A stretch of DNA of 7,245 nucleotides, from assembly GCA_021806765.1 (NCBI GenBank), contig JAJZQR010000270.1:1-7245 (forward strand), in the 5' to 3' direction. The position numbers were made by a program, and so were the translations under genes. A model generated the notes under the pieces. It made no database searches and had not been told where the DNA came from. It was given only the letters and a program-made list of their open reading frames with translations. Of the stretch, positions 1 to 5,640 are shown piece by piece. The DNA is from Chloroflexota bacterium (lineage in GTDB: Bacteria > Chloroflexota > UBA6077). How positions within the stretch are numbered: position 1 is the stretch's first letter; each line of letters begins with the position of its first letter.

Positions 1-111
1 AGGCGAATGCTTCGCCCTCGGGACGGTCGCAGGCGAATGCTTCGCCCTCGGGACGGTCGCAGGCGAATGCTTCGCCCTCGGGACGGTCGCAGGCGAATGC
101 TTCGCCCTCGG
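1..111. repeat. 30-bp tandem repeat with hairpin core
   Basis: Three identical 30-bp units (1-30, 31-60, 61-90) are followed by a partial fourth that matches for 21 bases (91-111). Each unit contains the perfect inverted repeat GGCGAA-TGC-TTCGCC (2-7/11-16 in the first unit) followed by a constant 15-bp stretch. The array is cut by the window start, so its full copy number is unknown. An open frame runs through it only because 30 is a multiple of three; I do not regard it as a gene. The constant spacers rule out CRISPR. Confidence 0.95.
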
Positions 112-131
112 CTGCCGCAATCCACGGGGAA

Positions 132-167
132 GGGCGAAGCATTCCGTTGCGACGAAATGCTTCGCCC
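132..167. repeat. Long hairpin repeat sharing the tandem-array core
   Basis: GGGCGAAGCATT (132-143) and AATGCTTCGCCC (156-167) are perfect reverse complements with 12 nt between them. An inner CGT/ACG pairing (145-147/152-154) could extend the stem across a bulge. The arms contain the same GCGAA/TTCGC core as the tandem units at 1-111, so both probably belong to one palindromic repeat family. No T-run follows, so I call it a REP-like element and not a terminator. Confidence 0.85.
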
Positions 168-226
168 CTACGGTGGCTCGGCTCCACCCTCCCGGAATCT
201 TGGGCCCTGCCCGCTCTCACCTTCCG

Positions 227-240
227 GGGATATATATCCC
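227..240. promoter_or_regulatory. 14-bp palindrome, candidate operator
   Basis: GGGATATATATCCC is a perfect palindrome ending 13 bp before the TATAAT box at 254-259, so it covers the place where a -35 element would lie. A dimeric regulator could bind here. The half-site TATATCC recurs in the control region at 2342-2391. The palindrome is directly visible; its operator role is inferred from position. Confidence 0.45.
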
Positions 241-259
241 GCCCCTCTTGAGGTATAAT
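231..259 (+). promoter_or_regulatory. Candidate sigma70-type promoter for the kinase/regulator pair
   Basis: A perfect -10 box, TATAAT, lies at 254-259. The hexamer 17 bp upstream (231-236, TATATA) is a poor match to TTGACA and sits inside the palindrome 227-240. A strong -10 with a weak -35 suggests dependence on an activator. Transcription would start near 265-267, leaving a leader of about 65 nt before the GTG start of the kinase. Confidence 0.5.
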
Positions 260-291
260 ACCGAACTAGGTTAAGTGCTCTGCCCCTCTTG
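241..291. repeat. 10-bp direct repeat flanking the -10 box
   Basis: GCCCCTCTTG occurs at 241-250 and again at 282-291, 41 bp apart, close to four helical turns. One copy lies just upstream of the TATAAT box and the other in the likely leader. The repeat is exact, but it is short and could be chance; a regulatory role is speculative. Confidence 0.3.
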
Positions 292-330
292 TTGTGATGT
301 CGCCTCCTACGAGCTGGAAAGGGGCCGGCT

Positions 331-1665
331 GTGAGGGTCACGCGGCTGTGGTGGTGGACGGTACTCCTGCCCACCATCGTCATCATCCTGGTCGACTACG
401 CGCGCCATAGATTCTCCTCTGGTTACGTCCACCCGTGGCAGAACGAAGCCGTGCTGCTGGTAGGCGTCCTCCTGGTGGCTTTCGTCACCTCCCAACTGCT
501 GTTCCAGCGGCTCGAACGCTCCCAGCAAAAGGAGCGGGAGTCGGAGATGCTCCGCCAGATCGGGGTGGAGATCACCTCCAATCTGAACCTGGATGCCGTG
601 CTGACCTCGATCCTCCTCCGAGGCCGCGAGGCCCTGGATGTCGACTGTCTGGGCATCGCCATTGCCGGCAGCTCCGATCGCGAACTGATCCTTCAGACCC
701 GGGAAGGAGTGGCCCCCAGGAGGCTGCCGGCTCTGCCCGATGCCGGCTTCCCCTGGGAGACGGCGGAGACGGGCGAGGAGACGGAGCAAGTCGTCTCCCT
801 TCCCGTGGAGCCCGGGGAGGGGTGCCCTTCCTGCCGCCGATGTCTCGCCCTCCCCATGAGGATGGGATCTCAGGTGATCGGATCCCTCTGCGTTGGGTCC
901 CGCAGCCCCAAACCCCACAACCCTGGCCTTCGGGGAGTCACCGAACAGATGGCCAACCTCGCGGCCGTCGCCATCGCCAACAGCTTCCTCCACGAAAGGG
1001 CCCAGAACCTGGCCACGCTGGACGAGCGCCATCGGATCGCCCGGGAGATCCACGACAGCCTAGCCCAGGCGCTGGGCTACCTGAGCATGAAGGCCCGGGG
1101 AACCGGGGAGTTGCTGAAGCGCGGTGATCTGGAACAGGTCGAGGCCGCCCTGGTGGAGATCGGCCAGGCCGCGGACGACGCCTACGTCGACGTGAGAGAG
1201 GCGATCCTGGGACTGCGGCTCTCGGCCCGCGCCGGAATTGGGCTGCGGGAGCTGCTGGAGGAGTACCTGGAGAAGTACAGCCGCCAATCCGGGGTAGCTG
1301 CGCAACTGGTAGCCCAGGCGGGAGACGACCTGGCCCTGCCACCTCGCACCGAGATCCAGCTGGTGCGAGTGATCCAGGAGGCCCTCACCAACGTGCGAAA
1401 ACATGCCCGCGCCGCCCACGCCTGGGTCACGCTGGAACGGCAGGACGGCACGGCGAGGGTCACCATCGGCGACGACGGACAGGGCTTCGACCCTACCCAG
1501 GTGAAGCAGCACTCAGAGGCCCACTACGGTATCGCCACCATGCAGGAGAGAATGGCGGCCATCGGCGGGCAACTGGAGGTGAGGAGCAGGCCTGGCAGTG
1601 GAACGACTGTCGCGGCCATGGTTTTCCTGGCAAGCGGCAAGGGGGAGAGCGACGGGGATGGTTAA
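331..1665 (+). CDS. NarL/DegS-type sensor histidine kinase with GAF domain
   Basis: A 444-aa membrane sensor kinase that should autophosphorylate on His and pass the phosphate to the regulator encoded just downstream. Residues about 6-22 and 38-56 look like two membrane helices. A short coiled linker follows, then a GAF-like domain (about 75-220). The HisKA_3 H-box at 231-250 contains REIHDSLAQ with His241 as phospho-acceptor. The HATPase_c domain (about 335-434) has an N-box with Asn354 (QEALTNVRKHA), a G-box DDGQGFD at 381-387, and a late GIATMQERMAAIGG segment typical of the family. The GAF region holds Cys106, a CPSCRRC cluster (Cys165, 168, 171) and Cys187, so it may sense redox state or bind metal or Fe-S; this is inference. 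The GTG start is preceded by AAAGGGG (318-324) at 6 nt. The stop overlaps the start of the regulator by 8 bp. The signal sensed is unknown. Confidence 0.93.
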   Translation: MRVTRLWWWTVLLPTIVIILVDYARHRFSSGYVHPWQNEAVLLVGVLLVAFVTSQLLFQRLERSQQKERESEMLRQIGVEITSNLNLDAVLTSILLRGREALDVDCLGIAIAGSSDRELILQTREGVAPRRLPALPDAGFPWETAETGEETEQVVSLPVEPGEGCPSCRRCLALPMRMGSQVIGSLCVGSRSPKPHNPGLRGVTEQMANLAAVAIANSFLHERAQNLATLDERHRIAREIHDSLAQALGYLSMKARGTGELLKRGDLEQVEAALVEIGQAADDAYVDVREAILGLRLSARAGIGLRELLEEYLEKYSRQSGVAAQLVAQAGDDLALPPRTEIQLVRVIQEALTNVRKHARAAHAWVTLERQDGTARVTIGDDGQGFDPTQVKQHSEAHYGIATMQERMAAIGGQLEVRSRPGSGTTVAAMVFLASGKGESDGDG

Positions 1666-2323
1666 GGTACTGCTGGTGGACGACCACATCCTGTTCCGGC
1701 GAGGGCTGGCAGCCCTGGTAGCCGGCAGGGAGGGCGTAGAGGTGGTAGGGGAAGCTGGGGATGGCTACGAGGCTGTGGAGAAGGCCGTTGCCCTCCGGCC
1801 CGAGGTGGTGCTGATGGACATCCAGATGCCCCTGTGCGACGGGGTCCAGGCAACCCGAGCGATCACCAGCAGGATGCCGGAGACCAAGGTCCTCATCCTC
1901 ACCGTCTCCGACGAGGACGACCACCTCTTCGACGCCATAAAGGCCGGAGCCCACGGCTACCTGCTGAAGAACGTGCAGCCCGAGGCTCTGACCCAGGCCA
2001 TTGCCGGCGTGATCAGGGGCGAGGCTCCCATATCGGGGGCCGTAGCGTCGAAGCTGCTTAGGGAGTTCTCCGTTGTGAGGTCAGATCCCTCCACTCCCCT
2101 GGGCGATTCCCGACTCAGCCAGCGCGAGCAGGAGATCCTGGCGCTGGTGGCCCGAGGGGCCAGCAACAAGGAGATAGCGGCCCGATTGGTCATCACCGAA
2201 GGCACGGTGAAGAACCACCTGCACAACATCCTGAGTAAGCTCCACGTCCGGAACCGTGCCGAGATAGCAGCCTATGCCGTCCGGCAGGGGATTCTGGCTC
2301 CTGAAGACATCGTCCCCAAGTAG
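1658..2323 (+). CDS. NarL/LuxR-family response regulator
   Basis: A 221-aa DNA-binding regulator, almost certainly the partner of the overlapping kinase. The receiver domain (1 to about 120) keeps all key residues: acidic pair Asp8/Asp9, phospho-acceptor Asp54 in LMDIQMP, Thr82 in ILTVSDE, and Lys104 in YLLK. A linker leads to a LuxR-type helix-turn-helix at about 153-204 (LSQREQEILALVARGASNKE, then TVKNHLHNILSKLHVRNR). The frame opens further upstream, but the ATG at 1658 fits the usual VLLVDDH N-terminus, has GGGGGAGAG (1641-1649) at 8 nt, and gives an 8-bp overlap with the kinase stop, implying translational coupling. Likely targets, by inference, are its own promoter and the control region at 2342-2428. 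Confidence 0.95.
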   Translation: MVKVLLVDDHILFRRGLAALVAGREGVEVVGEAGDGYEAVEKAVALRPEVVLMDIQMPLCDGVQATRAITSRMPETKVLILTVSDEDDHLFDAIKAGAHGYLLKNVQPEALTQAIAGVIRGEAPISGAVASKLLREFSVVRSDPSTPLGDSRLSQREQEILALVARGASNKEIAARLVITEGTVKNHLHNILSKLHVRNRAEIAAYAVRQGILAPEDIVPK

Positions 2324-2341
2324 TCACACCCCATCGGAAGT

Positions 2342-2391
2342 CATATCCACCCCCAGAGATCTATATCCTCTCTATACCCACGCTATATCGA
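2342..2391. promoter_or_regulatory. 11-bp phased heptamer direct repeats
   Basis: Three copies of CTATAYC start at 2361, 2372 and 2383, exactly 11 bp apart, so they would face the same side of the helix. A related CATATCC lies at 2342-2348. The stretch is notably AT-rich beside its coding neighbours and lies between the regulator stop and the next gene. Spaced heptamers of this kind are known binding sites for OmpR-fold regulators, including SARP-type proteins; NarL-family proteins also use heptamers, usually inverted. The repeat is directly visible; the binding role is inferred. Confidence 0.45.
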
Positions 2392-2399
2392 TAGACAGA

Positions 2400-2428
2400 T
2401 AGCAAAGATTGCTAAAGATCAATACTAT
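2400..2428 (+). promoter_or_regulatory. Inverted repeat and weak candidate promoter
   Basis: TAGCAA-AGA-TTGCTA (2400-2414) is a perfect 6-bp inverted repeat. A possible -10, TACTAT (2423-2428, 4 of 6 to consensus), lies 17 bp after TAGCAA, which matches the -35 consensus at only 3 of 6. If real, it would drive the receiver-like gene at 2468 and perhaps the bc operon. The inverted repeat is certain; the promoter call is weak. Confidence 0.3.
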
Positions 2429-2467
2429 CCAGCCAGGTTTCAGGTCGGCTGTCATTGCGAGGGAGGC

Positions 2468-2869
2468 ATGACCAAGCGGCAGGTCGCCATCCTGTACACC
2501 CACCCTCTGTTTGCTAAGGGCATCGCCTGCCTGTTGGAGGCGGAGCCCGGGATCCAGGTGTCTTGCGTCGATGCTCGCCTGCCGGATGCCGCTGACGAGC
2601 TTCACCGGCTCCAACCAGAGGTGGTGGTGATCGAGCAGGACCTTCAGGGTCCGGCCCTGGGATCTATACCGATGCAGCTGCTGGGCAGCGAGAAGTGGGC
2701 GCTGACCATCGTCCTCGGACTCAGGCATCCGGAGATGGAACTCTTCTACAACCGGCGGGTGAACGTGGCCACCCCCGACACCCTGCTGAAGGCCGTGTTG
2801 GACGAGGGCGCACCGACCACTCGTGGTAGCGGCTTTGCTCGCTTTCATCCACCAGATACGAACGACTGA
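2468..2869 (+). CDS. Stand-alone receiver-like (pseudoreceiver) protein
   Basis: A 133-aa protein the size of a single receiver domain, with no output domain. Its N-terminal half lines up with the regulator at 1658: VAILYTHPLFAKGIACLL matches the VLLVDDHILFRRGLAAL region, and LQPEVVVIEQDLQGP matches LRPEVVLMDIQMP. In this alignment the acidic pair is replaced by Tyr10-Thr11, the phospho-acceptor Asp by Glu56, the conserved Thr by Gly84, and the conserved Lys is not evident. It is therefore unlikely to be phosphorylated normally; Glu56 might mimic the phosphorylated state. It could titrate or partner the kinase or regulator, or be a decaying regulator that lost its HTH. GAGG (2459-2462) precedes the ATG at 5 nt. 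The stop codon lies inside the palindrome 2861-2876. The receiver assignment rests on by-eye alignment. Confidence 0.65.
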   Translation: MTKRQVAILYTHPLFAKGIACLLEAEPGIQVSCVDARLPDAADELHRLQPEVVVIEQDLQGPALGSIPMQLLGSEKWALTIVLGLRHPEMELFYNRRVNVATPDTLLKAVLDEGAPTTRGSGFARFHPPDTND

Positions 2870-2876
2870 AGTCGTT
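2861..2876. repeat. REP-like palindrome over a stop codon
   Basis: AACGACT-GA-AGTCGTT is a perfect 7-bp inverted repeat with a 2-nt centre. It contains the TGA stop (2867-2869) of the receiver-like gene, so the last residues TND are encoded by the element. There is no T-run after it. It may be a mobile palindromic repeat that inserted at the gene end, or a weak attenuator before the Rieske gene. Confidence 0.6.
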
Positions 2877-2944
2877 ACTACGGCCAAAGCACCAGGCACT
2901 CATCAGCCCGCGGCAGCAACAGCTTGACCGAAGGAGATCGAAGC

Positions 2945-3466
2945 ATGGATCTTGCAGCAGACAGGGAGAAGGTGAGCCGCAGGTCGTTCCTGGGATACAC
3001 CATCGCCTCCATAGGGGCCTTCATCGCGGCAACCGTCGGCTCCGCCACGGCCATCTTCGCGGCCTCGCCGCTCCTGGGACAACGGAGCGAGTCCAAGGTG
3101 AACCTGGGCCCGGTGAGCGGCTTCCGCCAGGGGACGCCGAAGTTGGTGCAATTCCCGGTGACTCGAAAGGACGGCTGGATCGTGGAGGACACCCAGAAGT
3201 CGGTCTGGGTGGTTCGGCAGGGAGAGAGCGACTTCGCCGTCTTCGTGGCCCGCTGTACCCACCTGGGATGCGCCTTCAACTGGAACCAGAGCGCACAGGA
3301 GTTCCTCTGCCCCTGTCACAGCGGACGGTACTCGATAGACGGCCAGGTGCTGGGCGGGCCACCGCCTCGGCCACTGGACCGGCTGGAGAATCAGGTAGAG
3401 GGGGGCAAGCTGGTGGTCAACTACAAGGAGTTCCGCTTGGGAGTCCCGGAGCAGGTGGAGGCATAG
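2945..3466 (+). CDS. qcrA: Rieske [2Fe-2S] protein of cytochrome bc complex
   Basis: A 173-aa Rieske subunit that takes the first electron from quinol at the Qo site and hands it to cytochrome c. The N-terminus has a twin-arginine motif, SRRSFLG (11-17), followed by a hydrophobic segment (about 18-42) that probably stays as a membrane anchor, placing the cluster domain outside the cytoplasmic membrane. Cluster box 1 is CTHLGC (104-109) and box 2 is CPCHSGRY (122-129). By family precedent the ligands are Cys104, His106, Cys122 and His125, with a Cys109-Cys124 disulfide. Box 2 reads HSG where many family members have HGS. I chose the ATG at 2945 because AAGGAGAT (2931-2938) precedes it well; a TTG at 2924 is in frame but lacks such a site. 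It is the first gene of a tight operon, with 1 nt before cytochrome b. Confidence 0.96.
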   Translation: MDLAADREKVSRRSFLGYTIASIGAFIAATVGSATAIFAASPLLGQRSESKVNLGPVSGFRQGTPKLVQFPVTRKDGWIVEDTQKSVWVVRQGESDFAVFVARCTHLGCAFNWNQSAQEFLCPCHSGRYSIDGQVLGGPPPRPLDRLENQVEGGKLVVNYKEFRLGVPEQVEA

Positions 3467-3467
3467 T

Positions 3468-4157
3468 ATGAGCAAGGTTTACTCGTGGATCGACGAGCGG
3501 GCGGATCTCACTCACACCTTCTCGCCGCTGCTCTTCCGCAAGATCCCGAAAGGTGTCGGCTGGTGGTACACCTTCGGCAGCGCCACCCTCTTCGTCTTCG
3601 TGCTCCAGGCGGTGACGGGCATCTTCCTGGCCATGTACTACTCACCCAGCCCGGACCACGCCTACGACAGCGTGGGATACATATCGAACGAGGTGGTGAT
3701 GGGCAGCTTCATCCGAGGACTCCACCACTGGGGCGCCTCCGCCATGGTGGTGCTGGTAGTGCTGCACATGCTGAGGATCGTGCTGATGGCAGCCTACAAG
3801 TACCCCCGGGAGCTGACCTGGTTCGTGGGGGTTTTCCTCTTCCTGCTCACCATGGCCTTCGGCTTCACCGGATACCTCCTGCCCTGGGACGAAAAGGCCT
3901 ACTGGGCCACTACCGTGGGGACCAACATGGCCGGCACGGTGCCGCTGGTGGGAGGCTGGGCGCTGAAGCTGCTGAGGGGCGGCGCGGAACTGGGCGCGGT
4001 CACCCTCACCCGCTTCTACTCCGTCCACATGCTGCTGCTGCCGGCCTTGACGGGGACCTTCATCGCGACCCACCTCTACCTGGTGATAAAGCAGGGCATC
4101 TCCGCTCCACCCGAGATCGAGCGGGAAGATCCAGTAGCTAGACTCCGGGCTAGGTAG
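3468..4157 (+). CDS. qcrB: Cytochrome b6-type subunit (N-terminal half of cytochrome b)
   Basis: A 229-aa membrane subunit carrying the two b haems and much of the quinol sites. Its four membrane helices (about 36-58, 88-110, 117-138, 184-207) make it equivalent to cytochrome b6, with the rest of cytochrome b encoded by the next gene. Haem ligands are His86 and His100 in helix B (GLHHWGAS...VLHMLR) and His187 and His202 in helix D (RFYSVH...ATHLYL). There are 14 residues between the helix D histidines, the spacing of b6-type proteins; bc1-type proteins have 13. The Cys that binds the extra haem ci in chloroplast b6 (position 35) is Thr35 here (GWWYTFGS), so covalent haem ci is not expected. 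GGTGGAGG (3454-3461) lies 6 nt before the ATG. Confidence 0.96.
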   Translation: MSKVYSWIDERADLTHTFSPLLFRKIPKGVGWWYTFGSATLFVFVLQAVTGIFLAMYYSPSPDHAYDSVGYISNEVVMGSFIRGLHHWGASAMVVLVVLHMLRIVLMAAYKYPRELTWFVGVFLFLLTMAFGFTGYLLPWDEKAYWATTVGTNMAGTVPLVGGWALKLLRGGAELGAVTLTRFYSVHMLLLPALTGTFIATHLYLVIKQGISAPPEIEREDPVARLRAR

Positions 4158-4175
4158 AGAAGGGAGGGCGAATCG

Positions 4176-4940
4176 ATGGAGAACGAGAAACGGCAACGAT
4201 ACCTGGCCCGCTATGCGGAACAGAAGGCCCAGGGGGAATCCTTCTTCCCCCACACCATCCACAAGGACGCCCTGTTCACCCTGTTGGTGTTCCTGGTACT
4301 GGTGGCCCTGGCGGTCTTCGTAGGGGCTCCCCTGGAAGAGCGAGCCGATCCTACCAACACGGCCTACATCCCTCGTCCCGAGTGGTACTTCATGTTCCTC
4401 TTCGAGATGCTCAAGTACTTCCCGGGCAGCCTGGAGTGGGTCGGAGTAGCGGTGGTTCCAGGCGCCGTCATCCTGTTCCTCTTCCTGCTCCCGGTCCTGG
4501 ACAGAGGCCAGATACGGCATCCCAGGCAACGGCGGCTGGCCGTGAACCTGACCGCTCTTGCCGTGGTAGCCGTGACTTTCCTCACCCTGCGAGCCTACCA
4601 GGTGACGCCCACCACCGCCATGTCGCTGATAACCAATGGGGTGGAGATCGACTCGGCGGCGCCCAAGATAGTGGAGCCCCAGCTAACCAGCGGCCAGATG
4701 GCCGGCCGTCAACTCGTCCAGAGCCAGGGCTGCCTGTCCTGTCATCAGCTTGCCGGGACCGGTGGAAAAGTCGGTCCCGACCTGACCCACGTGGGCAGCC
4801 GCCACGACCTGGCCTGGCTGCACGAGTTCATCGAGAACCCCAAGAGCAAGGATCCGAACGCTAAGATGCCGCCCTTCCTGCCCGCCATGTCCCATCAGCA
4901 GATCGAATGGGTGGCTCAGTACCTCTCCACCTTGAGGTGA
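4176..4940 (+). CDS. qcrC: Subunit IV-cytochrome c fusion of bc complex (QcrC-like)
   Basis: A 254-aa protein fusing the C-terminal half of cytochrome b to a monohaem cytochrome c. Residues 1 to about 140 are subunit IV-like with three membrane helices (about 31-52, 89-108, 121-139). The Qo-site motif PEWYF is at 68-72, with Glu69 the expected proton acceptor. After a linker, the cytochrome c domain (about 170-254) has CLSCH (Cys186, Cys189, His190), a GPDLTHVG loop, and Met231 in KMPPF as likely axial ligand. This arrangement is known from the QcrC subunit of Bacillus-type bc complexes, where the fused haem takes the place of cytochrome c1/f. GGGAGG (4162-4167) precedes the ATG at 8 nt. It lies 18 nt after the b6 gene and 5 nt before the next cytochrome. 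Confidence 0.95.
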   Translation: MENEKRQRYLARYAEQKAQGESFFPHTIHKDALFTLLVFLVLVALAVFVGAPLEERADPTNTAYIPRPEWYFMFLFEMLKYFPGSLEWVGVAVVPGAVILFLFLLPVLDRGQIRHPRQRRLAVNLTALAVVAVTFLTLRAYQVTPTTAMSLITNGVEIDSAAPKIVEPQLTSGQMAGRQLVQSQGCLSCHQLAGTGGKVGPDLTHVGSRHDLAWLHEFIENPKSKDPNAKMPPFLPAMSHQQIEWVAQYLSTLR

Positions 4941-4945
4941 TGACA

Positions 4946-5527
4946 ATGGGAATGGACCCGTATCGAAAGGCACAGCGCGGCAGCGCCAACCTGAAGGGAA
5001 TCGCCATGGTCTTCGGGGCGGTGGTGCTGGGGCTTCTGCTGTCGGCCTCCGTCCTGTGGCACGAGACCGAGCAGCGGGCGGCCGTGCAGGCGGCCTCCGC
5101 GGCGGCAGAGCCTGCACCATCTGGAGCAACGGCAGAGCCTTCGCCAACTGCAGCGGCGGCCACTGCAACGGTGGCCAAGCCCGCGCCCACTCCGGCGCAC
5201 GCCTCAGCCTCACCGGCTGCGGCAGCGCCCACCAAGGCTCCTGCAGCCACCACCGTGCCGGCTGCCGTCCCCAGCAAGCCCGCAGGCGCCCCGGCGGTTG
5301 CCTCAGCGGGGTTGGCGGACGAGGGCAGCAAGATCTTCGCCGCCACCTGCAACAGTTGCCACCCTAACGCCAACGCCGGGCTCGGCCCCAGCCTGAAGGG
5401 TGTCCCGGCAGACGTGATCACCAAGACGGTCAGGTCAGGCAAAGACATGATGCCATCTTTTAGCACTAGTGAAGTGAGCGATGAGCAACTGCAGGACATA
5501 GTCGCCTACCTGACGAGCCTCAAGTAG
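4946..5527 (+). CDS. Membrane-anchored monohaem cytochrome c with Ala/Pro linker
   Basis: A 193-aa c-type cytochrome. One membrane helix (about 18-38) follows a short basic N-terminus, so the protein is probably an uncleaved N-terminal anchor with the rest outside. Residues about 44-120 are a low-complexity Ala/Pro/Thr linker that should act as a flexible tether. The haem domain (about 121-193) has CNSCH (Cys135, Cys138, His139), a GLGPSLKG loop, and Met169 (or Met168) in KDMMPSF as sixth ligand. It probably carries electrons from the bc complex to an oxidase or other acceptor outside the window. Of the in-frame ATGs at 4940, 4946 and 4952, I favour 4946 because GAGGTGA (4934-4940) lies 5 nt before it. 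The TAG stop is part of the inverted repeat 5524-5616. Confidence 0.9.
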   Translation: MGMDPYRKAQRGSANLKGIAMVFGAVVLGLLLSASVLWHETEQRAAVQAASAAAEPAPSGATAEPSPTAAAATATVAKPAPTPAHASASPAAAAPTKAPAATTVPAAVPSKPAGAPAVASAGLADEGSKIFAATCNSCHPNANAGLGPSLKGVPADVITKTVRSGKDMMPSFSTSEVSDEQLQDIVAYLTSLK

Positions 5528-5616
5528 GAGCCGCCTCCCCGGGGCGTGCGCGATTGTTGCCCCGTAAGAGCCGGCTCCTGCCGGCGATGCGTTCGCCGCC
5601 GGGAGGCGGCTCCTAC
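5524..5616. repeat. Nested inverted-repeat element between operon and flavoprotein
   Basis: The 16-bp arms GTAGGAGCCGCCTCCC (5524-5539) and GGGAGGCGGCTCCTAC (5601-5616) are perfect reverse complements. Inside lie three more: CGGGGC/GCCCCG (5540-5545/5559-5564), the palindrome GAGCCGGCTC (5568-5577), and CGGCGA/TCGCCG (5582-5587/5593-5598). The left arm includes the TAG stop of the cytochrome gene. The structure could fold into a multi-stem RNA and reduce read-through or protect the mRNA end, but it has no T-run. It resembles a composite REP/BIME-type element. Confidence 0.85.
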
Positions 5617-5640
5617 GAGGCCGGCTCTGCGGAGGGAAAC

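Noticed and set aside
1..111. Possible CRISPR array
   Set aside because: The spacing segments are identical between units and only 15 bp long, so this is a plain tandem repeat.
7..258. 83-aa + frame with repeated MLRPRDGRRR
   Set aside because: The frame is the tandem DNA repeat read through in one phase; no ribosome binding site, and it runs into the promoter region.
307..1053. 248-aa - strand frame
   Set aside because: Antisense to the kinase gene, which has clear domains; Gly/Pro/Arg-rich composition typical of a shadow frame in GC-rich DNA.
3642..4529. 295-aa - strand frame
   Set aside because: Spans antisense to two well-identified bc genes; His/Gln/Glu-rich with no recognisable domain.
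5554..5640. Upstream in-frame start giving the flavoprotein 29 more residues
   Set aside because: The extra residues are encoded by the inverted-repeat element, while the ATG at 5641 has a good ribosome binding site and leads into the Rossmann fold at the usual distance.
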